Assembly (NCBI RefSeq): GCF_900100955.1
Contig: NZ_FNCC01000014.1
Span: 124,001 to 188,000, forward strand
DNA: 64,000 nucleotides
Direction of reading: 5' to 3'
Source of the DNA: Lentzea fradiae
GTDB lineage: Bacteria; Actinomycetota; Actinomycetes; Mycobacteriales; Pseudonocardiaceae
Of this stretch, positions 62,086-64,000 are shown one piece after another (position 1 is the stretch's first letter; the number at the start of each line of letters is the position of its first letter). A model generated the notes under the pieces. That model was given only the letters and a program-made list of their open reading frames with translations, made no database searches and was not told the DNA's origin. The position numbers and the translations under genes were made by a program.

Positions 62086-62496
62086 ATGACCACCGAGGAG
62101 GACTGGCCGGTCGAACAGACCTGGTCACTGCGCAACACCCACTGGCACGCCTATGTGGAGCACACGTCGCTCGACCACGCCTCTCCTCGGCAGGTCCGGC
62201 TCGAGCGCACCCCGGAGGAAGTGCTCACCTCGCCCGCCGAGGTGGCGGCGTGGCTGGAGGTCAACCTCCGCAGCGCCACCCGTCCCGAGGAGACCGGCAA
62301 GAAGCGCGTGAAGGACGAGCGCGACTTCACCGACTCGAACCGCGTGCACGCCTCGCTGGCCTCGCGCGGTGAGTCGATCTACACGGGGGTGAAGGGGGAG
62401 CTGACGCTCGCCGTCGAGGCCGTGACGCCGGAGGAGTGCCGGATCTCCCACGACGGTGCGGACGTGGCGCCGCTGAAGTCGGGCCGCCGCCGCTGA
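62086..62496 (+). CDS. unknown soluble protein
   Basis: A 136-residue protein, polar and charged, beginning MTTEEDWPVEQTWSLRNTHWHAYVEH and ending PLKSGRRR. No membrane or signal region and no motif I recognise. It has a mixed alpha/beta look. ATG 62086 after GGAAGGGTGGAAGATAGG is well supported by a ribosome site. Confidence 0.7.
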   Translation: MTTEEDWPVEQTWSLRNTHWHAYVEHTSLDHASPRQVRLERTPEEVLTSPAEVAAWLEVNLRSATRPEETGKKRVKDERDFTDSNRVHASLASRGESIYTGVKGELTLAVEAVTPEECRISHDGADVAPLKSGRRR

Positions 62497-62509
62497 GGAC
62501 CGGGTGCGT

Positions 62510-62532
62510 GGCCGGCGCCGTCGACGCCGGCC
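62510..62532. terminator. hairpin between convergent genes
   Basis: GGCCGGCG/CGCCGGCC stem with a 7-base loop in the 49-base gap before the glutamate-cysteine-ligase-like gene. Confidence 0.55.
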
Positions 62533-62545
62533 CGCTCCCCGGAGG

Positions 62546-64000
62546 TCAGCCCACGTGCCAGGCGTGCACCGGTTCGCCCGCGTGCATCAGCTCCAGGTAC
62601 CGCTTGAGCATCCCGGAGAGCGCCGCGTCGCGGGACAGGCCGCGGTCCTCCAGCAGGGCAACGGTTTCCCGCTGCCACGACGACCCGGTGCGCCGGGCCA
62701 GGCAGCGCTGCTCGATCACACCGAGGTAGCGCTCGCGGGCCTCGTCGGAGACGCCGCAGTCGCGCAGGCCGTCGTGCGCCATCGGCAGCAGGCGGCGCAG
62801 CACCAGCTCGTCCGGCGGGATCCAGCCGATGCCCGGCCAGTACAGCTGGGCGTTCATGCCGTGCCGTGCCCCGGCGTAGAGGTTCTCCTCCGCCGCCTGG
62901 AACGACATCTGCGTCCACAGTGGACGTTCTTGGGTGGTGAGCGCGCGCTGGGCGCCGTAGAAGAACGCCGCGTTCGCCATCGTGTCGAGCACCGTGGGGC
63001 CCGCGGGCAGGACGCGGTTCTCGACGCGCAGGTGCGGCACCCCGTCGACGACGTCGTAGACCGGGCGGTTCCAGCGCCAGATCGTGCCGTTGTGCAGCCG
63101 CAGCTCCGAAAGACGAGGCGCCCCACCGGCTTCCAGCGCCTCCAACGGGTCCTCGTCGTCGGTTTCGGGCAGCAGGCTGGGGAAGTAGCGCACGTTCTCC
63201 TCGAACAGGTCGAAGATCGACGTGATCCAGCGTTCACCGAACCACACCCGCGGGCGGACGCCCTGGTTCTTCAGCTCGTCCGGCCGGGTGTCGGTCGCCT
63301 GCTCGAACAACGGGATGCGCGTCTCGTGCCAGAGCGCCTTGCCCAGCAGGAAGGCGGAGTTCGCGGCGATGGCGACCTGCACGCCCGCCAGGCACTGCGC
63401 GGCGTTCCAGTGCGCGGCGAAGTCCGTCGGCTCGACCTGCAGGTGCAGCTGCACCGACGTGCACGCGGCCTCCGGCAGGATCGACTCCGCGTAGCTCAGG
63501 ATCTTCTCCGGCCCCTTGCCCGGCATCGCCGGGCCTTCCATGCGCAGCACCATCTCCTCGCCGCGCGCGGCGAAGATCGTGTCGTTGAGCAACGCGTACC
63601 GCGGGCTCTCGGAGAGCCAGGACCGGTCGAAGTGCCTCTCCCGCAGCGTGGGCAGCACGCCGATCATGGCGAGCTTGGCCCCCGCGTCGTGCGCCTTGGT
63701 GTCGGCGTTGTCGAGCGACGCCCGCAGTTCCTCTTCCAGGCCAAGCATCTCGCCGCCCGCCAGCTCGCGCGGCGGGACGTTGATCTCCAGGTTCTGCCGG
63801 CCCAGCTCGAGGGTGTACGAGGGGTCGTCGATCTTCTCCAGCACCTCGGAGTTCGCCATCGCCGGGCGCATCGCGTCGTCGACGAGGTTCAGCTCGATCT
63901 CGAGCCCCATCTGCCGACGGGGAAAGGAGAAGGTGTCTTCGGCCAGCATGGTGGCCAGTGCGTCGAGACTCCGCTGCATCTTCTGCCGATGACGCTGGCG
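62546..64000 (-). CDS. glutamate-cysteine-ligase (GCS2)-family protein, 5' partial
   Basis: At least 484 residues of a GCS2-type ATP-dependent carboxylate-amine ligase: FPRRQMGLEIELNLVDD, TLELGRQNLEINVPP, VQLHLQVEP, NGTIWRWNRPVYD and VENRVLPAGPT. The frame stays open through ATG 63979 to the window edge (RQRHRQK before it), so the true start is probably outside. Mycothiol producers often have such glutamate-cysteine-ligase-like proteins of uncertain substrate. Confidence 0.85.
   Translation of the reverse strand, partial: RQRHRQKMQRSLDALATMLAEDTFSFPRRQMGLEIELNLVDDAMRPAMANSEVLEKIDDPSYTLELGRQNLEINVPPRELAGGEMLGLEEELRASLDNADTKAHDAGAKLAMIGVLPTLRERHFDRSWLSESPRYALLNDTIFAARGEEMVLRMEGPAMPGKGPEKILSYAESILPEAACTSVQLHLQVEPTDFAAHWNAAQCLAGVQVAIAANSAFLLGKALWHETRIPLFEQATDTRPDELKNQGVRPRVWFGERWITSIFDLFEENVRYFPSLLPETDDEDPLEALEAGGAPRLSELRLHNGTIWRWNRPVYDVVDGVPHLRVENRVLPAGPTVLDTMANAAFFYGAQRALTTQERPLWTQMSFQAAEENLYAGARHGMNAQLYWPGIGWIPPDELVLRRLLPMAHDGLRDCGVSDEARERYLGVIEQRCLARRTGSSWQRETVALLEDRGLSRDAALSGMLKRYLELMHAGEPVHAWHVG

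Noticed and set aside
1..64000. Mobile elements, tRNA/rRNA genes, CRISPR arrays
   Set aside because: I found no transposase, integrase, att-like repeats, spaced repeats or tRNA-like segments on reading through; a tRNA or CRISPR search program could still be run.

Overview
The window is about 70% G+C, with tightly packed genes, many GTG starts and many 4-base stop/start overlaps (ATGA, GTGA). Gene content (conservon, DUF3027, DUF2530, Rpf, DasR-type operator, menaquinone gene) points to a chromosomal segment of a filamentous actinobacterium. Pseudonocardiales (Lentzea/Saccharothrix type) is my best guess, by inference only. I see no rRNA, tRNA, CRISPR, phage or transposase.

Layout. (1) 1-4551: end of a CutC-like gene, a DasR-type operator, then a dasABCD-like operon for chitobiose/GlcNAc import with a GH20 hexosaminidase. 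(2) 4564-5262: PspC and VOC proteins. (3) 5292-13719: a Cox-type operon (MoxR ATPase, VWA protein, XdhC, coxS-coxL-coxM-coxG) with a form II active-site motif, ending in a CapA-like lipoprotein that appears to start at CTG. (4) 13835-17936: Uma2 nuclease, menC, a lipoprotein and a two-component pair. (5) 18066-21578: a double-domain serine protease, a small unknown gene and an XPB helicase. (6) 21719-24612: four tandem paralogues of a membrane-anchored eight-cysteine protein. (7) 24857-31464: an SsuA/NMT1-type lipoprotein and a four-gene conservon (cvnABCD). (8) 31569-42687: helicase-associated protein, a small protein, malic enzyme, moaC-mog-moaE, rpfA with a structured leader, an AfsR/SARP-like regulator, moaD-moaA and a MarR regulator. 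(9) 42692-53246: phosphatases, acyl-CoA ligase, VOC, YccF, oxidoreductase/TetR, cold-shock protein, HD protein, DUF2771 lipoprotein, MFS and glutamine cyclotransferase. (10) 53305-60268: DUF3027, a sacsin/Hsp90-like ATPase, MFS, MarR, NCS2 permease and DUF2530. (11) 60265-64000: a toxin-antitoxin pair, a FetB-like permease ending in an iron-box-like palindrome, an unknown protein, and a glutamate-cysteine-ligase-like gene cut by the right edge.

How it fits together. From memory, XPB, helicase-associated protein, small protein, moaC-mog-moaE, rpfA, moaD-moaA, YccF, cold shock, DUF2771-like, MFS, DUF3027, DUF2530 and MarR follow the order of M. tuberculosis Rv0861c-Rv0880. The window therefore looks like an ancestral actinobacterial backbone with accessory modules inserted (cysteine-protein array, conservon, malic enzyme, SARP-like regulator, sacsin-like ATPase). 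The molybdopterin genes could supply the cofactor for the Cox-type hydroxylase encoded 25 kb away. The points most worth following up are the eight-cysteine array, the iron-box/terminator arrangement after fetB, the layered regulation before rpfA, the CTG start after coxG and the two-protease fusion.
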